Position numbers and translations under genes: made by a program | Assembly (NCBI RefSeq): GCF_027531545.1 | Contig: NZ_JAPZSC010000039.1 | Location: 1-34,379 of the forward strand | Direction of reading: 5' to 3' | Length of the DNA stretch: 34,379 nt | Source: Silanimonas sp. | GTDB taxonomy: Bacteria; Pseudomonadota; Gammaproteobacteria; Xanthomonadales; Xanthomonadaceae | The notes under the pieces: generated by a model | Database searches by the model: none | Told to the model about the DNA's origin: nothing | Seen by the model: the letters and a program-made list of their open reading frames with translations, nothing else | In this document: positions 16,738 through 25,881 of the stretch, one piece after another | Numbering within the stretch: the stretch's first letter is position 1 | How the letters are laid out: each line of letters starts with the position of its first letter

Positions 16738-18087
16738 ATGAACACACCCACCCTCACCGCCACGCCCGCCGTGGCGCTGCAGCCCACGCCCATCGGCATC
16801 GTCGCCGCCGGCTTCGTGCCGGGCCAGCGCGTGTGGCTGTCGTCGCGCCTGGTCGACGACGCCGGCGTGGCCTGGACCTCCCGCGCCGTCTTCGTGGCCG
16901 ATGCCGCCGGGCGCATCGATCTGGAGGACGCGCCGGCCGAGGAGGGCCACTACACCGGCATCGACCCGGCGGGCCTGTTCTGGAGCCTGCGGCCCGAGCC
17001 GGTGAGCGACCGCAGCTTCATGCTGGGCGCCACCGAGAAGGCGCACAAGCTGGGCCAGCCGCACATCGCGCCGATGAAGTCGCACGTGTTCGAGCTGCAG
17101 GCCACCGTGGAAGGTCAAGCCACCCCCTGCGCCGCCACCATCGTGACGCTGCAGCGCCTGGTGGACGGCATCGAGGTGCTGCCGCTGCGCGACGGCCGGC
17201 TGCGCGGCCAGGTGCTGCGCTGGAAGGAACGCCGGCTGCCCGATGGCCGCGCGCGCGGCTGCATCTTCAGCTTCACCGGCTCGGGCGGCGGGCTGGAGCT
17301 GGGCTACGCGCCGGTGCTGGCCTCGCTGGGCTACGACGTGGTCAGCCTTGCCTACTTTGCCTATGAGGACCTGCCGGCCTTCATCGCCGGGATTCCGCTG
17401 GAGTATTTCGAGGAAGGCTTTGCCTGGGCACGGCGCGAGCTGGGCTGCGAGCGCATCGGCATCCAGGGCGCGTCGCGCGGCGGCGAGCTCGTCATTACGC
17501 TGGCGAGTTACCTGCCCGAGCACATCCAGGGCGTGGTGGGCATCGTGCCCATGTACACCACCAGCATCGGCTGGGACCCGGCCAAGGGCATGGGCGGGCC
17601 CAGCTTCACCTTCCGCGGCCAGCCCGTGCCGCACAGCAAGCCCGGCGATTCGCCGTCGTTGGAGGAGATGAAGCGCCTGGGCGAGAGCGAGCCCAACGGC
17701 TACGCCGCCACTCCCGGCTACTACGCCACGCTCAACGATCCCGAGACGCGCGCCACCGCCGCGCTGCCCATCGAGCAGTCGTCATGCCCCGTGCTGCTGA
17801 TCAGCGGCGTGGACGACCAGATGTGGCCCAGCGCCTGGGGCAGCGACCTCATCGTCAACCGGCTGCGCGCCCAGGGCTTTGCGCACCCGGTCCAGCACCT
17901 GTGCCTGCAGGAAACCGGCCACATCACACCGCTGCCCAACACCGTGACCACCTTCTGCCCGGCGCTGCTGCATTCGCTGCTGGGCATCTTCCTGGCCTGC
18001 GGCGGCACGCCGGCCGGCAGCGCGCGCGAAAGCCGCCGCACCTGGGACGCGCTGCGCGCCCACTACCGCACCGTGTTCGGGCACTGA
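16738..18087 (+). CDS. BAAT-type acyl-CoA thioesterase/acyltransferase-like alpha/beta hydrolase 2
   Basis: A 449-residue paralogue of the protein at 11899-13224, sharing the N-terminal sandwich (about 15-130), FTGSGGGLE, the nucleophile elbow GASRGGE (Ser246), [10 protein letters not shown] (acid Asp359 or Asp360) and TGHITPLP (His395). Again the nucleophile is Ser, not Cys. It starts at ATG 16738, 39 nt after the esterase. Two divergent copies in one operon suggest two related thioester, ester or amide bonds in the substrate, or two chain lengths (inference). Confidence 0.82.
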   Translation: MNTPTLTATPAVALQPTPIGIVAAGFVPGQRVWLSSRLVDDAGVAWTSRAVFVADAAGRIDLEDAPAEEGHYTGIDPAGLFWSLRPEPVSDRSFMLGATEKAHKLGQPHIAPMKSHVFELQATVEGQATPCAATIVTLQRLVDGIEVLPLRDGRLRGQVLRWKERRLPDGRARGCIFSFTGSGGGLELGYAPVLASLGYDVVSLAYFAYEDLPAFIAGIPLEYFEEGFAWARRELGCERIGIQGASRGGELVITLASYLPEHIQGVVGIVPMYTTSIGWDPAKGMGGPSFTFRGQPVPHSKPGDSPSLEEMKRLGESEPNGYAATPGYYATLNDPETRATAALPIEQSSCPVLLISGVDDQMWPSAWGSDLIVNRLRAQGFAHPVQHLCLQETGHITPLPNTVTTFCPALLHSLLGIFLACGGTPAGSARESRRTWDALRAHYRTVFGH

Positions 18088-18103
18088 GCCGCAGAGCCGG
18101 TCG

Positions 18104-19225
18104 ATGAGCGATACACACACGCAGCGCCGCACCTGGGTGCGCAGCGCCATCCGCCGCATCGAGGCCGACTTCCAGCGCTCGGCCGACACCCACTTGCTGC
18201 CGTTGCCGCTGCCCGGCCTGCCGGGCGTGGACCTGTACCTCAAGGATGAGAGCAGCCACCCCACCGGCAGCCTGAAGCACCGGCTGGCGCGCAGCCTGTT
18301 CCTGCACGCGCTGTGCAACGGCTGGCTGCACGAAGGCAGCACGGTGGTGGAGGCCAGCAGCGGCAGCACCGCCATCAGCGAGGCCTACTTCGCGCGGCTG
18401 CTGGGCTTGCCGTTCGTCGCCGTGATGCCGCGCAGCACCAGCCCGGCCAAGGTGCAGGCCATCGAATTCCACGGCGGGCGCTGCCACTTGGTGGACGACC
18501 CGAAGCAGGTGTACGCCGAGAGCGAGCGCATCGCGCACGAGACCGGCGGCCACTACATGGACCAGTTCACCCACGCCGAGCGGGCCACCGACTGGCGCGC
18601 AAACAACAACATCGCCGACAGCATCTTCCAGCAGATGCGGCACGAACCGCACCCCGTGCCGCACTGGCTGGTGGCCAGCGCCGGCACCGGCGGCACGCTG
18701 GCCACCCTGGGTCGCTACGTGCGCTACTGCCGGCACGACACGCGCGTGTGTGGCGTGGACGCCGAGCGCAGCGTGTTGTTCGAGCACTACCGCAGCCGCG
18801 ACCCGGCGCTGACCATGGCGGCCGGCTCGCGCATCGAGGGCATCGGCCGGCCGCGGGTGGAGCCCTCGTTCCTGCCCGACACGATGGACGCAATGCTCAA
18901 GGTGCCCGACCGCTGGAGCCTGGCGGCGATGCTGGCGCTCAGCGATCGCCTGGGTCGCCAGGTGGGCGGCAGCACCGGCACCAACCTGGTGGCCGCGCTG
19001 TGGTGCGCCAGCCAGATGATGGCCCAGGGTCAGGCCGGCTCCATCGTCACGCTGCTGTGCGACGACGGCCGCCGCTACCAGACCAGCTGCTTCGACGCCG
19101 CCTGGCGCCACGAGCAGGGCCTGGACTGCGCCGACGCGCAGGCGCAGGTGGCGCACTGGATGGACACCGGCATCGTCCCCGATGAAGTGTTCTCCGCGAT
19201 GCCCCGCGCCGGCACCCTTGCATAG
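18104..19225 (+). CDS. PLP-dependent enzyme of cysteine synthase / Cds1-type cysteine desulfhydrase family
   Basis: A 373-residue fold-type II PLP enzyme. The Schiff-base lysine is Lys58 in [22 protein letters not shown] binds the substrate carboxylate; [14 protein letters not shown] is the PLP phosphate loop. The C-terminal extension (to DEVFSAMP) and the [11 protein letters not shown] form resemble the group annotated as L-cysteine desulfhydrase Cds1 rather than CysK/CysM. It would eliminate or replace a beta-substituent of a serine- or cysteine-like amino acid, releasing sulfide, ammonia and pyruvate in the desulfhydrase case. It lies 16 nt after BAAT2 and 39 nt before the ABC genes. No sulfate-assimilation genes are near, so a catabolic role on a released amino acid is more likely. 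Confidence 0.8.
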   Translation: MSDTHTQRRTWVRSAIRRIEADFQRSADTHLLPLPLPGLPGVDLYLKDESSHPTGSLKHRLARSLFLHALCNGWLHEGSTVVEASSGSTAISEAYFARLLGLPFVAVMPRSTSPAKVQAIEFHGGRCHLVDDPKQVYAESERIAHETGGHYMDQFTHAERATDWRANNNIADSIFQQMRHEPHPVPHWLVASAGTGGTLATLGRYVRYCRHDTRVCGVDAERSVLFEHYRSRDPALTMAAGSRIEGIGRPRVEPSFLPDTMDAMLKVPDRWSLAAMLALSDRLGRQVGGSTGTNLVAALWCASQMMAQGQAGSIVTLLCDDGRRYQTSCFDAAWRHEQGLDCADAQAQVAHWMDTGIVPDEVFSAMPRAGTLA

Positions 19226-19264
19226 ATGTCGCTTCGACCTTTCCACACCACCTGAAGGAGTCCC

Positions 19265-20350
19265 ATGGTCACGCTCCCGCTCAAGCGCATTTCGATCCTC
19301 TTCGCTGCTGCCTTCGGAATCGCTGCATCAGCGCTGCCGGTTCAGGCCCAGGAGAAGGCCGTGTTCGGCATTCCAGGCCCGCACAACGTGCAGTTCTCCT
19401 ACCTCTGGTACGGCAACAAACTGGGCCTCTTCAAGGACGAGGGCCTGGCGCTCGACGTCATCACGGTCACCGGGTCGGGCGTGCTGCTGCCCCAGGTGGC
19501 CGCCGGGCAGGTTCACATCGGGTATGCCAACCCGGACCTCACCATCATTGCCGCGGCCAAGAACGAGCCCTTGCCGGTGCGCTTCGTGATGAACTGGCTG
19601 CGCAGCCAGACCTTCGAGTTCGTCACGCTGCAGTCCAGCCCCCTGAACACCCTGGCCGACCTCAAGGGACGCAAGCTGGGCGTCGGCGCGATGACCTGGG
19701 GCAACCTGCCCTTGTCCCGCGCCATGCTCGCCAGTGTCGGCGTCCAGTGGCAGAAGGACGTGGAGGTGCTGCCCATCGGCCTGGGTGCTGCGGCGTGGCG
19801 TCGCCTGCAGGCCGGCGAGGTCGATGCCGTGAACCTGTTCGTCGGCGAACACGGCCGCATGGAGCTGTCGGGCATCCCCATCAAGCGCCTGCCAATGCCG
19901 GAGCAGTTCCGCACCCTGTTCTCCAACGGCTTCGTCACCAGCGAGAAGCTGATCGCCGAGAAGCCCAAGCTCGTGGCCGGCATGGGCCGCGCCATCACCA
20001 AGTCGTGGATCGCCTGCAAGGCCAATGCCGAGGCCTGCGTGCGCGCCTACTGGGACGCCAACCCCACGGCCCGCCCGGCCCCGGGCAAGGAAGCCGAGCA
20101 GATGAAGGCCGACCTGAGGCAGGTATTGGTCGACCGCCTGCAGGTCGACGACTTCGCGGCGGGCGCGCCGCGGCGCTATGGCCAGTTCCCGGCCGACTCG
20201 TGGAAGCGGCTGATCAAGGTCATGCACGACGAAGGCCTGATCACTCGGGCCGACATCGACGTGTCCAAGCTCTACACCGACCGCTTCGTCGACGAGGTGA
20301 ACGCCTTCGACGTGGCGGCGGTCGAAGCGCAGTCGCGTGCGGCGCGCTGA
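19265..20350 (+). CDS. ABC transporter periplasmic binding protein (NMT1/SsuA-like)
   Basis: A 361-residue solute-binding protein. Residues 1-28 form a Sec signal peptide (positively charged start, ILFAAAFGIAASALPVQA, cleavage before QEK). The mature part shows the NMT1/TauA/SsuA pattern: YLWYGNKLGLFKDEGLALDV, then GQVHIGYAN and LADLKGRKLGVGAMTWGNL. Family members bind sulfonates, nitrate, pyrimidines, thiamine precursors or aromatic acids, so the ligand is not defined. AAGGAG lies just upstream of the ATG. It is the first of four adjacent importer genes. The Trp- and Asn-rich ligand region (residues about 107-145) may recognise an aromatic or amide group, but this is only a guess. Confidence 0.88.
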   Translation: MVTLPLKRISILFAAAFGIAASALPVQAQEKAVFGIPGPHNVQFSYLWYGNKLGLFKDEGLALDVITVTGSGVLLPQVAAGQVHIGYANPDLTIIAAAKNEPLPVRFVMNWLRSQTFEFVTLQSSPLNTLADLKGRKLGVGAMTWGNLPLSRAMLASVGVQWQKDVEVLPIGLGAAAWRRLQAGEVDAVNLFVGEHGRMELSGIPIKRLPMPEQFRTLFSNGFVTSEKLIAEKPKLVAGMGRAITKSWIACKANAEACVRAYWDANPTARPAPGKEAEQMKADLRQVLVDRLQVDDFAAGAPRRYGQFPADSWKRLIKVMHDEGLITRADIDVSKLYTDRFVDEVNAFDVAAVEAQSRAAR

Positions 20351-20359
20351 AGGCCCTTC

Positions 20360-21142
20360 ATGCACCTGTCCGTAGAACGTGTCTCGCTGGTCTACCCGAC
20401 CAGCCGCGGGCCGCTGACGGCGCTGCAGCAGCTGTCGTTCGGCGTCGCGCCCGGCGAGTTCGTGTCGGTGCTCGGCCCGTCCGGCTGCGGCAAGTCCACG
20501 CTGCTGAAGCTGGTGACCGGCCTGCTGCGGCCGGCCGAGGGCCGCCTGGCCCTGGCGGGCCGCACCATCGACGGGCCGCGTGCCGACGTCGGCATCGTGT
20601 TCCAGCAGCCGACGCTGCTGCCTTGGAAGCGCGTCATCGACAACGTGCTGGTGCCCATCCGCGCCCGTGGGGGGTCGGTGGCCGAGCACCACGACAAGGC
20701 GATGAGCCTGCTCGAACTGGTGGGCCTGTCGGCCTTCGCGAGGCACTACCCGCAGGAGCTGTCCGGTGGCATGCAGCAGCGGGTGGGCATCGCGCGCGCG
20801 CTGCTGGCCGAGCCCAACCTGCTGCTGATGGACGAGCCCTTCGCCGCGCTCGACGCCATGACGCGCGAGTCGATGATGGACGAGCTGCTGCACATCTGGC
20901 AGCGCAGCGGCAAGACGGTACTCTTCATCACGCACTCGATTCCCGAGGCGGTCTACCTGTCCGACCGCGTGCTGGTGATGAGCCCGCGGCCGGGTCGCAT
21001 CGTCGACTCGGTGCGCATCGACCTGCCCCGGCCGCGCTCCGTCGAGACCATGGCCGCGGCGCGCTTCGGTGAACTCTGCAACGAGCTGCGGGCGCGCTTC
21101 CGCAGCCTGCCCACAGCCCCCGGCGAGCCCGGCCATGCCTGA
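20360..21142 (+). CDS. ABC transporter ATP-binding protein (SsuB/TauB-like)
   Basis: A 260-residue ATPase with all nucleotide-binding motifs: Walker A GPSGCGKST (39-47), Q-loop FQQPTLLPW (81-89), signature LSGGMQQ (134-140), Walker B LLLMDEP (154-160), D-loop AALD and the switch His192 (THSIPEA). The TLLPW Q-loop form is typical of the nitrate/sulfonate/taurine importer group. It follows the binding protein by 9 nt and overlaps permease 1 by 8 nt. It would power import by the two permeases downstream. Confidence 0.93.
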   Translation: MHLSVERVSLVYPTSRGPLTALQQLSFGVAPGEFVSVLGPSGCGKSTLLKLVTGLLRPAEGRLALAGRTIDGPRADVGIVFQQPTLLPWKRVIDNVLVPIRARGGSVAEHHDKAMSLLELVGLSAFARHYPQELSGGMQQRVGIARALLAEPNLLLMDEPFAALDAMTRESMMDELLHIWQRSGKTVLFITHSIPEAVYLSDRVLVMSPRPGRIVDSVRIDLPRPRSVETMAAARFGELCNELRARFRSLPTAPGEPGHA

Positions 21143-21941
21143 GATCCGCGCCCGCTTCGCCGCCATGGCCTGGCCCATCTCGGGCCTGCTGTGCCTGGTG
21201 TTGCTGTGGCAGGGTGCCACGCAAACCGGGCTGGTGCCCAGCTTCCTGCTGCCATCGCCCGGCAGCGTGCTGCGCGCACTGCTGCGCGCCGCCGGGGAAG
21301 GCACGCTCTGGCGACATCTCGCGCCCACGCTCACGGCCACCGTGATGGGCTACGTCATCGGCTGCACGGTGGCCGCCGTGGTGGCCGCGCTGGTCGCCGA
21401 GTTCAAGCGGCTCGAGCGGGCCCTGATGCTGCACCTGCTGGCCTTGCAGTCCATCCCGAAGGTGTCGGTAGCACCCCTGGTCTTCCTCTGGGCCGGCTTC
21501 GACATCGGCGGCAAGGTCGTGCTGGTGGCGCTGATCTGCTTCTTCCCGGTGTTCGCCAACACCCTGGCCGGGCTGCGCGCCACCGACGCCGACCGCCTGG
21601 ACCTGCTGCGTGCGGCGGGTGCCAGCCGCTGGCACGTGCTGTGGCACCTGAAGCTGCCGTCGGCGGCGCGCTCGATGTTCGCAGGCCTGGAGATCTCGAC
21701 CGCCTTTGCACTGATCGGTTGCGTGGTGATGGAGTTCATCGGTTCCACCCGGGGCATGGGCTTCCTGATCCAGGACGCGTCGTCGACCTACGATCTGCCG
21801 CTGTCGTTCGCGGCCATCGTGACGCTGGGCGGCATCGGGCTGCTGGCCAATGCCGGTGTGCGCGTGCTGCGGCGGCGCCTGCTGTTCTGGGAAGCGGACA
21901 CCGAGCCGAGCCCGGCAGCCCAGGGAGACAGCGGTGGCTGA
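21135..21941 (+). CDS. ABC transporter permease 1
   Basis: A 268-residue inner-membrane permease of the binding-protein-dependent group. It has about six hydrophobic segments and an EAA loop (LRAAGASRWHVLWHLKLPSA) that docks onto the ATPase. Its ATG lies inside the last codons of the ATPase gene (8-nt overlap), which is why I chose it over an upstream in-frame ATG at 21069. It resembles permease 2 in layout, and the two probably form a heterodimer, unlike SsuC or TauC, which act as homodimers. Confidence 0.9.
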   Translation: MPEIRARFAAMAWPISGLLCLVLLWQGATQTGLVPSFLLPSPGSVLRALLRAAGEGTLWRHLAPTLTATVMGYVIGCTVAAVVAALVAEFKRLERALMLHLLALQSIPKVSVAPLVFLWAGFDIGGKVVLVALICFFPVFANTLAGLRATDADRLDLLRAAGASRWHVLWHLKLPSAARSMFAGLEISTAFALIGCVVMEFIGSTRGMGFLIQDASSTYDLPLSFAAIVTLGGIGLLANAGVRVLRRRLLFWEADTEPSPAAQGDSGG

Positions 21942-22710
21942 ACCGATCAAGGTGGCGCTGGCCACGACCGCTACGTTCCTGCTGCTGATCGCGACCTGGA
22001 CGCTGGCCATCGACGTCTTCGAACTGTCGCCACAGATCCTGCCCTCGCCTGCAGCAGTGGCCGAGGCCTTCTGGTACGGCTGGTCGCGGGGCGCCTTCGT
22101 GCCACACGCGCTTTTCACGGTGCAGGGCGCACTGGGTGGCTGGGCCATCGGCGCGGTGCTGGGCGCACTCGCCGGCGCGGTCGTCGCCGAGTCGAACGTG
22201 GCCAGGCGCGTGCTGTACCCCATGGTCATCGCGGTGCAGTCCATGCCCACGGTGGCCATCGCGCCCCTGATCGTCGTCTACTTCGGCGTCGACCTGCCGT
22301 CCAAGCTGGTGACGGTCGCCTTGCTGTGCTTCTTCCCGGTGTTCGTCAACACGGTGGCCGGCCTGACCTCGGCCGACACGCGCCTGCTGGACCTGTACCG
22401 CGCCAACGGCGCTTCGCGCTGGCGCACGCTGATCGACGTCAAGGTGCCCAGCGCTGCCGACGCCGTGTTCGCGGGCGCACAGGTTGCCATCGTGCTGTCG
22501 TTCATCGGTGCCGTGGTCTCGGAGTTCGTCGCGTCGCGCGCCGGGCTGGGCCACCTGATCAAGACCTTCGCGAACGACCTCAACGTCGCCGTGATGTTCG
22601 CCGCCATCGCTACGCTGGCCGTGCTGGGCGCCGGCATCGGCACCGCGTTGGCCCGCCTGCGCGAGGCCGTGGTCTTCTGGAAGCCCCGGCACGACTCACC
22701 GCGGCGCTGA
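21934..22710 (+). CDS. ABC transporter permease 2
   Basis: A 258-residue permease starting at GTG 21934 behind GGGAG and overlapping permease 1 by 8 nt. The EAA loop is YRANGASRWRTLIDVKVPSA. The mature protein has about six membrane segments (e.g. LIVVYFGVDLPSKLVTVALLC in part). A longer frame from ATG 21850 adds a cysteine/arginine-rich stretch that is only the shadow of permease 1. It completes the importer; the 80 nt that follow before the next gene are the longest gap in this part of the run and could hold a promoter or processing site. Confidence 0.9.
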   Translation: MAEPIKVALATTATFLLLIATWTLAIDVFELSPQILPSPAAVAEAFWYGWSRGAFVPHALFTVQGALGGWAIGAVLGALAGAVVAESNVARRVLYPMVIAVQSMPTVAIAPLIVVYFGVDLPSKLVTVALLCFFPVFVNTVAGLTSADTRLLDLYRANGASRWRTLIDVKVPSAADAVFAGAQVAIVLSFIGAVVSEFVASRAGLGHLIKTFANDLNVAVMFAAIATLAVLGAGIGTALARLREAVVFWKPRHDSPRR

Positions 22711-22790
22711 GACCCGAGAACAGGCCCGGCGCGGCGCACCGATCGAACTGAACTTCCCTGAAGACACCCACAACGACTGGAGATGAGCCC

Positions 22791-23819
22791 ATGACTCCGA
22801 CCATGAAAGCCGCCGTGGTCCATGCCCACGGTGGCCCCGAACAGACCGTGTTCGAACCCGCCTGGCCACGCCCGGCCGTGCAGCCCGGCTACGTGCTGCT
22901 GCGCGTGCGCGCCTGCTCGCTGAACTACCACGACATCTTCACCCGCCGCAGCATGCCCGGCATCAAGGTGCCGTTGCCCATCATCATCGGTTCGGACATC
23001 GCCGGCGAAGTGGCCGAGCTGGGCCCGGGCGTGAGCGGCTGGACGGTGGACGACCGCGTGATGGTCGACCCGCTGCCGGTGGCCGGCGAGGGCGCGCCCA
23101 AGGGCATGATCGGCGAGATGTACGACGGTGGCCGCGCCGAGTACTGCCTGGCCTGGGCGCAGCAACTCGTCAAGCTGCCCGACGACGTCGGCTACGAGGT
23201 GGCCGCCAGCCTGCCGCTGGCCTATGCCACCGCACATCGCATGATGGTCACCATCGGCCAGGTGAAGGCCGGCGAGACGGTGGTGGTGCTGGGCGCCAGC
23301 GGCGGCGTGGGCACGGCCTGCGTGATGCTGGCCAAGCTGGCCGGTGCACGCGTCATCGCCTGCGCCGGCAGCGCCGACAAGGCCGAGCGGCTGAAGGCGC
23401 TGGGCGCCGATCACGTGCTGAACTACCGCGAACAGAAGGTGATGGACGCCGTGCATGCGCTGGTGGGCAAGCCGCGCATTAGCGGCAGCGGCGGGGTGGA
23501 CGTGGTGGTCAACTTCACCGGCGGCAACAGCTGGCAGGAAGGCATCCGCTGCCTGAAGGTGGGCGGCCGGCTGCTGACCTGCGGCGCCACCGCCGGCTTT
23601 GATGAGCACATCGACGTGCGCTACGTGTGGACCTTCGAGCTCAAGCTGATGGGCAGCAACGGCTGGCGCCGCGAAGACATCGTGTCGCTGCTGGAGCTGG
23701 CACGCAGCGGACGCATGAAGCCGGTGATCGACAAGGTGCTGCCGCTGGAGGACATCCGCGAGGCCGAGCGCCTGATGGAGGAGCGCGAGGTGTTCGGCAA
23801 GATCGTGGTGACGCCATGA
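22791..23819 (+). CDS. MDR-family NAD(P)H oxidoreductase (quinone oxidoreductase/alcohol dehydrogenase-like)
   Basis: A 342-residue medium-chain dehydrogenase/reductase. The catalytic GroES-like domain (CSLNYHDIFTR, IIGSDIAGEV) is followed by a Rossmann domain with GASGGVG (168-174). Asn45-Tyr46 in place of the catalytic-zinc Cys, and the absence of the four-Cys structural zinc lobe, point to a zinc-independent reductase such as quinone or enoyl(-CoA) reductase rather than an alcohol dehydrogenase. The ATG follows GGAGATGAG. Its stop overlaps the start of the hotdog thioesterase (ATGA). With the acyl-CoA ligase and thioesterase it forms a tight CoA module; reduction of an enoyl or keto group on the acyl part is plausible. 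Confidence 0.85.
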   Translation: MTPTMKAAVVHAHGGPEQTVFEPAWPRPAVQPGYVLLRVRACSLNYHDIFTRRSMPGIKVPLPIIIGSDIAGEVAELGPGVSGWTVDDRVMVDPLPVAGEGAPKGMIGEMYDGGRAEYCLAWAQQLVKLPDDVGYEVAASLPLAYATAHRMMVTIGQVKAGETVVVLGASGGVGTACVMLAKLAGARVIACAGSADKAERLKALGADHVLNYREQKVMDAVHALVGKPRISGSGGVDVVVNFTGGNSWQEGIRCLKVGGRLLTCGATAGFDEHIDVRYVWTFELKLMGSNGWRREDIVSLLELARSGRMKPVIDKVLPLEDIREAERLMEEREVFGKIVVTP

Positions 23820-24247
23820 GCAGCGGCACCGATCAGCTCGACCCCGTCGCCAGCCTGCAGCGGCAGTGCGACGCCTCACCCTTCATCCGCTTCGCGGCCA
23901 TCCGCGTGCTGAGCGTGGACATGAAGGCGCAGACCGCGCGCTTTGCGATGCCCTTTCGGCCAGAGTTCGAGCGCGGCCAAGGCACCGGACAGTTCCACGG
24001 CGGGCCGATCGCCTCGCTCATCGACACGGCCGGTTGCATGGCGCTCATCGCCGTGGCCGGGCGCGGCGCCGGCACGGTGGACTTCCGCACAGACTACCTG
24101 CGCCCGGCGGCCGGGGAGTTGCAGGCGCAGGCCCGGGTGCGCCGCGCGGGCCGTACCATGGGCGTGGTGGACGTGGACGTGACCGATGCCGCTGGCCGGC
24201 TGTTGGCAACAGGGCGCGGCACCTTCTTTCTGGAAGCGACAGCATGA
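23816..24247 (+). CDS. PaaI-type hotdog thioesterase
   Basis: A 143-residue single hotdog domain. The motif GQFHGGPIASLIDTAGCMAL (HGG at 61-63, Asp70) is the active-site segment of PaaI/YdiI-type acyl-CoA thioesterases, and TVDFRTDYLRPA is the second family signature. It would hydrolyse an aryl- or acyl-CoA, often as a safety valve that frees CoA. It overlaps the MDR gene and the acyl-CoA ligase by 4 nt each, so ligase and thioesterase would be made together. Confidence 0.88.
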   Translation: MSSGTDQLDPVASLQRQCDASPFIRFAAIRVLSVDMKAQTARFAMPFRPEFERGQGTGQFHGGPIASLIDTAGCMALIAVAGRGAGTVDFRTDYLRPAAGELQAQARVRRAGRTMGVVDVDVTDAAGRLLATGRGTFFLEATA

Positions 24248-25827
24248 CACCGCTGGATCAACGCACCGACCTGACCGTTAACCTGGGCATGACGCTGGAC
24301 GCCACGCGCGGGCGCGAGGCACTTGCCGTGATCGAGGTCCATGCCGATGGCACGCTTCGCAAGCGCTGGACCTACGGCGAACTGGACGACCTGATCAACG
24401 CGCTCGCCCGCGGCCTGTTGGCCCGCGGCCTGGTGCGGGGCGACCGTGTCGGCGTGATGGCCGCCAACAGCGTGCACGCGCTGGCGCTGATGCTGGGCAC
24501 CCTGCGCGCAGGCCTTGTGAGCGTGCCGGTGAGCCCGCGCGCCGGGGCCGAGACGCTGGCCTACATGGCCGAGGACTCCGCACTGCGCCAGGTGCTGGCC
24601 GATGCCGATCTGATGCCGCTGGCCCAGGCCCTGCCCAGCGCGGCGTCGGGCACGCTGCCGGTGCTGCCGCTGCAGGGCGACGGCTTCGCCGCGCTCGCCG
24701 ACCACGGTCCCTTCGAAGCCGTGGTGCCGTCCGCAGACGAGGTGGCCCTGGTGCTGTACACCAGCGGCTCCACCGGCCGGCCCAAGGGCGTGCTGCTGTC
24801 GCACCGCAGCCAGGTGCTGATCGCTGCAGGCTACGCCACCGACTTCATGCGCCAGTGCCTGGACAGCGGCCCTTCCATCGTGGCTGCACCGCTGTTCCAC
24901 ATGAACGCCACCGTGAACACCACGCACGTGTTCATGCTGCACGGCGCCTTCGTGCTGATGCCGCGATTCGATGCGGCAGGCTTCATCCGCGCGGTGAGCG
25001 AGCATCGCGTCAGCGTGCTGTCGGGCGTGCCGACGATGACGGCCATGGTGGCGCAGCAGCGCGCGGCCCTGGCGCAGGCCGATCTCGGCAACGTGAAGCT
25101 GGTCGTCATCGGCTCGGCGCCCCTGTCGGCCACGGTGCTGTCGCAGGTGCAGGCCCTGTTTCCGGCGGCTGCCGTCATCAACAGCTACGGCACCACCGAG
25201 ACCGGCGCCGGCTACTTCGGCGCACACCCGGCCGGCGTGGCACGGCCGTTCATGTCGGTGGGACATGCACAGCCGCACGCACGTCTGCGACTGGTCGACG
25301 GCGAGGGAGCGGAAGAGACCGGCGCCGAGGCCACGGGCGTGCTGGAGGTGCATTGCGCCACGCGCATGAACGGCTACCAGAACCGCCCCGAGCTCAGCGC
25401 CGAAAAGATGCGGGACGGCTGGATCCACACCGGCGACATCATGCGGCGGGACGCTGACGGCTGGTACTACTTCGTCGGCCGCGCCGACGACATGTTCGTC
25501 TGCAGCGGCGAGAACGTGTACCCCGGACAGGTCGAGCGGCTGATCGAGCGCCACCCCGACGTGCTGGAAGTTTGCGTGCTGCCGCTGGCCGACGAGCGGC
25601 GTGGCCACATCCCGGTGGCCTTCGTGGTGCCCAAGCCAGGGGCTGCGCCCACCGAGAAGCAACTGCAAGAGCACGTACTGGCCCTTGCCGCGCCGCACCT
25701 GCACCCCCGCCGCGTGTGGTTCCTCGAGCAGATGCCGCTGGCCGGCACCAACAAGATTGACCGCAGGGCGCTGGCCGAGCGTGCCGCGGGGTTGGCCGCC
25801 GCGGTGCCGGGCGGCGGTGGCGGGTAA
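24244..25827 (+). CDS. Acyl-CoA ligase (AMP-binding, ANL superfamily)
   Basis: A 527-residue adenylating enzyme that activates a carboxylic acid to its CoA thioester with ATP. Motifs: P-loop YTSGSTGRPKG (172-182), YGTTET (315-320), TGD (397-399), hinge region GRADDMFVCSGENVYP (412-427) and the catalytic lysine Lys504 in GTNKIDR. The acid-binding pocket region APLFHMNATVNTTHVFML includes the usual aromatic/His before it. Length is normal for fatty-acid, benzoate or phenylacetate-type ligases; the acid cannot be named. It starts at an ATG overlapping the thioesterase stop. There are no beta-oxidation genes in the window, so the CoA ester must be processed elsewhere or by the MDR and VOC enzymes here. 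Confidence 0.9.
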   Translation: MTPLDQRTDLTVNLGMTLDATRGREALAVIEVHADGTLRKRWTYGELDDLINALARGLLARGLVRGDRVGVMAANSVHALALMLGTLRAGLVSVPVSPRAGAETLAYMAEDSALRQVLADADLMPLAQALPSAASGTLPVLPLQGDGFAALADHGPFEAVVPSADEVALVLYTSGSTGRPKGVLLSHRSQVLIAAGYATDFMRQCLDSGPSIVAAPLFHMNATVNTTHVFMLHGAFVLMPRFDAAGFIRAVSEHRVSVLSGVPTMTAMVAQQRAALAQADLGNVKLVVIGSAPLSATVLSQVQALFPAAAVINSYGTTETGAGYFGAHPAGVARPFMSVGHAQPHARLRLVDGEGAEETGAEATGVLEVHCATRMNGYQNRPELSAEKMRDGWIHTGDIMRRDADGWYYFVGRADDMFVCSGENVYPGQVERLIERHPDVLEVCVLPLADERRGHIPVAFVVPKPGAAPTEKQLQEHVLALAAPHLHPRRVWFLEQMPLAGTNKIDRRALAERAAGLAAAVPGGGGG

Positions 25828-25881
25828 GCTGCGCCTCGCCGACCCCGACGTTCCGATGACCTGCTCCACAGGAGGCCGCTC

